A DNA stretch of 64,000 nucleotides from JALUZX01 sp964561605. Its GTDB lineage: Bacteria > Planctomycetota > UBA1135 > JALUZX01. The notes beneath the pieces were generated by a model. The model made no database searches. It was given only the letters and a program-made list of their open reading frames with translations, and had not been told where the DNA came from. A program made the position numbers and the translations under genes. Where the stretch lies: assembly GCA_964561605.1 (NCBI GenBank), contig CAZLQD010000017.1:26268-90267 (forward strand), given 5' to 3'. This document shows, piece after piece, positions 61,696 to 64,000 of this stretch; positions within the stretch are counted from its first letter, which is position 1; the number at the start of each line of letters is the position of its first letter.

Positions 61696-63993
61696 TTGGT
61701 GGGCCTTTCCTTCGGTTTCCTCGGCGCAGGGTCGGCCCGGGTGCGGGGGGTGGAAGCCCTCCCCGGTCGTTTCAACTTCTTTCTTGGGAACGATCCCTCC
61801 CGGTGGCGGAGGGATCTGCGGGGTTACAGGAGCCTGGAGTGGGAGGGTCTCTATCCGGGGGTCCGGGTGCGTATGAGAGCCGGGGGAGGGGGGTTCGAAT
61901 ACGATCTTCTCCTGGATCCCGGTGCCGATTTGACCCAGGTGGTGATCCGGGTCCAGGGGGGAGAAGGCCTTCTCCTGGAGGGGGACGGGTCTCTTGCGGT
62001 AAAGACGGCCTTGGGGCCCCTGCGGCAGCCCTTGCCCAAGGCTTGGCAGGTGGATGGTGCCGGGAGAAGAGCCCCTGTCCAGGTCCGATACCGGGTCCTT
62101 GGTCCCGGCACCTTCGGGTTCGAGGCGGCCGGAAGGGATTCCCGTCTCGCCCTGACCTTGGACCCCAAATTGGTGTTCTCCACCTTCGTCGGGGGGAAAT
62201 CTGTGGATTTCCTTCATTGTGTCGACAGGGCGGGGAACGGGGACTTTCTACTTTCCGGATATAGCTTTTCTGCGGATTTTCCCGCGACCAGCGGCGTTTT
62301 TCAAAGAACGAAAAAGAAAGCCTCCGACGGGGTCGTGCTCAGGTTGTCCTCTGGCGGGAACAAGCTGGTCTTCTGTACCTTCCTGGGAGGAGGAGGCTAC
62401 GAGGGAATTTATTTTCAAAGTTTGACACCCGGCGGGGAAATCTACGTATATGGGATAACCACATCCACGGACTTTCCGACAACAAAAAACGCGTTCATGC
62501 GGACAAATCCCAATTCGAGCGGGATGGTAGGTTCCCCCTTCCTGTCCAGGTTGGACCGTTGGGGGAGGAGATTGTTGGCTTCCACCTATGTGGGCGGGAA
62601 GTCCTGGGACGGTCCCGGAGGTCTTTGGGTGGCACCCGACGGGAGTTGCTGGGCTTCGGGCTGGACCCGTTCCTATGATTTTCCCATGACCTCCGGATCC
62701 TGGAAGCCCTACCCTGAAGCAGATGATTGTTTTCTTTTCCATATCGATGGGACCTTTTCCCGCATCCTGTTTTCCACCATATTCGGGGGCAAGAAGGATG
62801 ATGAGGTCCTGGACCTTGTGAAAGGCCCTTCCGATTACCTGTATCTTGGGGGGGGGTCGAAATCCCTGGATTTCCCCGTCACGAGGGGGGCCTTCCAGGA
62901 GAAGTTCGGCGGTGGAAGCATGGACGGTTTCGTCATGAAGGTGGATATGGCGAGAAAGCAGATCGCCTCCTCCACCTATCTCGGCGGGAAGGACATGGAA
63001 TGGGTCCGTGCCCTGGCCTGCGGGAAGAACGGGTCGGTCTATTGCGGGGGGAAGACCTGTTCCAAGGACTTCCCTTCGACGTCTCGTGCCTGGTGCAAGG
63101 AGACGGGTGGGCAGTATTCGTTCGATCTTTTCCTTGCAAGGTTCGAGCCCTATCTCAAAACCCCCGTTTTCATCACCACCCTGGGCGGGACGGACCAGGG
63201 CTCCCGTTGCAGGGACCTCGCTCTTGACGGCCTGGGATATCCCGTCATGGTGGGGAAGACCAGCATGCCGAGCTTTCCCGCGACCCCCGGGGCTTTCGTA
63301 GATCATTGGAGATGGGAAAAACCTTCCTATCAATGGGATTGCTACCTTTTGCGGATGGACCCCCTTGGAAGAAAGCTTTTCTATGCGACTTACTTGGGTG
63401 GAAGCCGGAATGACTGGGGTTACGGGGTCTGCGCGTGGGGGGACGGAATGGCCCTCCTCGTGGGGAACACTTCGTCCAAGGATTTCCCCGTGACCGGCGG
63501 TGCTTTCCAGAAGACCAACAAAGGGCCGTATTTGGGTACGGGTGTCACCGGCGGGGACGGTTTCGTCACCTGCATGCGGCTCGGGGTTCCCGGGGTGAAG
63601 GAGATCGGGCCCGGCACTCCCCACGCAGAAGGGTATCCGGCCCTGTATACCACGGCCGATCCTGTGGCCGGGTCGAAGGGATTCGGTTTCGAGAGCTGGA
63701 AAGCCCCTGGGGTTACGGGCGGAGTTCTCCTGGTGGGGTTCAGGAGTGTTCCGGGTGGTTGGAATTGGCAGGGGGGAAAGATCTACGTCGATCCCCGGGC
63801 CGGGCTGATGGTCTTCGGGCTCTATTCGGGAGGATGGCCCCTCTACAAGAGCAACCGGGTCCATCTCCCCGTTCCCGCCTGGGCGAAAGGCCTCAAGCTT
63901 GTGGCCCAGGCCGTGTGGTTCAACCCGGGAAGTCCTTTCGGTCCCAAGGGGACCTTTTCCATGTCCGACGCCCTGGAGGTCACGGTGAAGTGA
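61696..63993 (+). CDS. SBBP-type beta-propeller protein, N-terminus apparently lost
   Basis: A 765-residue protein of the bacterial SBBP/DUF7948 type. It begins in the middle of the usual N-terminal domain (VEALPGRFNFFLGNDPSRW, then YPGVRVRMRAGGGGFEYDL), continues with propeller repeats (STFVGGKSVDFLHCVDRAGN, GFSTDFPTT-like YGITTSTDFPTTKNAF, SSTYLGGKDMEWVRALA) and ends in a beta module with LPVPAWAKGLKLVAQAV. No signal peptide is present. GTG 61699 with AAGGAG six bases upstream is the best start; TTG 61696 is adjacent. The same frame is open and protein-like back to 61537 but has no start codon. It diverges from the sigma fusion, so the two may share control. Bases 63994-64000 are beyond its stop. 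Confidence 0.8.
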   Translation: MVGLSFGFLGAGSARVRGVEALPGRFNFFLGNDPSRWRRDLRGYRSLEWEGLYPGVRVRMRAGGGGFEYDLLLDPGADLTQVVIRVQGGEGLLLEGDGSLAVKTALGPLRQPLPKAWQVDGAGRRAPVQVRYRVLGPGTFGFEAAGRDSRLALTLDPKLVFSTFVGGKSVDFLHCVDRAGNGDFLLSGYSFSADFPATSGVFQRTKKKASDGVVLRLSSGGNKLVFCTFLGGGGYEGIYFQSLTPGGEIYVYGITTSTDFPTTKNAFMRTNPNSSGMVGSPFLSRLDRWGRRLLASTYVGGKSWDGPGGLWVAPDGSCWASGWTRSYDFPMTSGSWKPYPEADDCFLFHIDGTFSRILFSTIFGGKKDDEVLDLVKGPSDYLYLGGGSKSLDFPVTRGAFQEKFGGGSMDGFVMKVDMARKQIASSTYLGGKDMEWVRALACGKNGSVYCGGKTCSKDFPSTSRAWCKETGGQYSFDLFLARFEPYLKTPVFITTLGGTDQGSRCRDLALDGLGYPVMVGKTSMPSFPATPGAFVDHWRWEKPSYQWDCYLLRMDPLGRKLFYATYLGGSRNDWGYGVCAWGDGMALLVGNTSSKDFPVTGGAFQKTNKGPYLGTGVTGGDGFVTCMRLGVPGVKEIGPGTPHAEGYPALYTTADPVAGSKGFGFESWKAPGVTGGVLLVGFRSVPGGWNWQGGKIYVDPRAGLMVFGLYSGGWPLYKSNRVHLPVPAWAKGLKLVAQAVWFNPGSPFGPKGTFSMSDALEVTVK

Positions 63994-64000
63994 GAGGAGG

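Overview
The window is GC-rich DNA from a bacterium that most resembles a member of Planctomycetota. The basis is the gene repertoire: a PknB-like kinase with a large extracytoplasmic part, a sigma factor fused to a membrane anchor and exported domains, PQQ-type beta-propellers, squalene-cyclase-fold proteins in a MoxR/vWA operon, and secreted proteins sharing C-terminal modules I associate with planctomycetes. No rRNA or marker gene fixes the lineage. Genes are tightly packed, often with 4-base ATGA or GTGA start/stop overlaps, and I see no insertion sequence, prophage or CRISPR array.

Layout. Bases 1-2353 hold the C-terminal three quarters of a heavy-metal-type RND pump, followed by a small unknown gene. 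Bases 2901-9492 (minus) form a four-gene operon: a beta-propeller protein carrying a methyltransferase-like insert, a membrane-anchored CxxC protein, a MacB/FtsX-type permease and its ATPase. Divergent from it is a 1533-residue Ser/Thr kinase whose outer part carries a C-type-lectin-like segment and a propeller. After a stretch of short tandem repeats and a long hairpin comes a glycan cluster (14746-20368): three GT2 glycosyltransferases, a B12/radical SAM protein and a Wzx-like flippase, then an RpiB/LacAB-family isomerase. Bases 21102-25412 encode a Y-family polymerase and a DnaE2-type polymerase as a two-gene cassette. A small region follows with tRNA-Leu(UAA), tRNA-Cys(GCA), two small unknown genes and a NIL-domain protein, then a lipoprotein of the YtcJ-like amidohydrolase family that lacks its first metal motif.

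Bases 28711-47803 (minus) are the most striking part: ten genes in one unbroken array, MoxR ATPase, DUF58, BatA-like vWA protein, vWA/amidotransferase-like protein, TPR/PQQ propeller giant, squalene-cyclase-fold protein, DUF4175-like protein, coiled-coil protein, basic low-complexity protein, and a second squalene-cyclase-fold protein. The two cyclase-fold proteins end in the same residues, YLPIFQR. The array looks like one envelope machine: a cytoplasmic AAA+ chaperone, membrane vWA scaffolds and several exported scaffold proteins.

Bases 47980-58974 encode secreted or lipid-anchored hydrolases: a GH36/GH27-like alpha-galactosidase, a BNR/Asp-box protein, a GH29 alpha-fucosidase with a discoidin-like module, an SGNH hydrolase fused to an alpha/beta hydrolase, and an HExxH metallopeptidase resembling M60/TCAF proteins. 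Together they suggest digestion of fucose- and galactose-containing glycans or glycoproteins. The window ends with a membrane-tethered sigma factor (59201-61540) diverging from an SBBP-type beta-propeller protein that seems to have lost its N-terminus.
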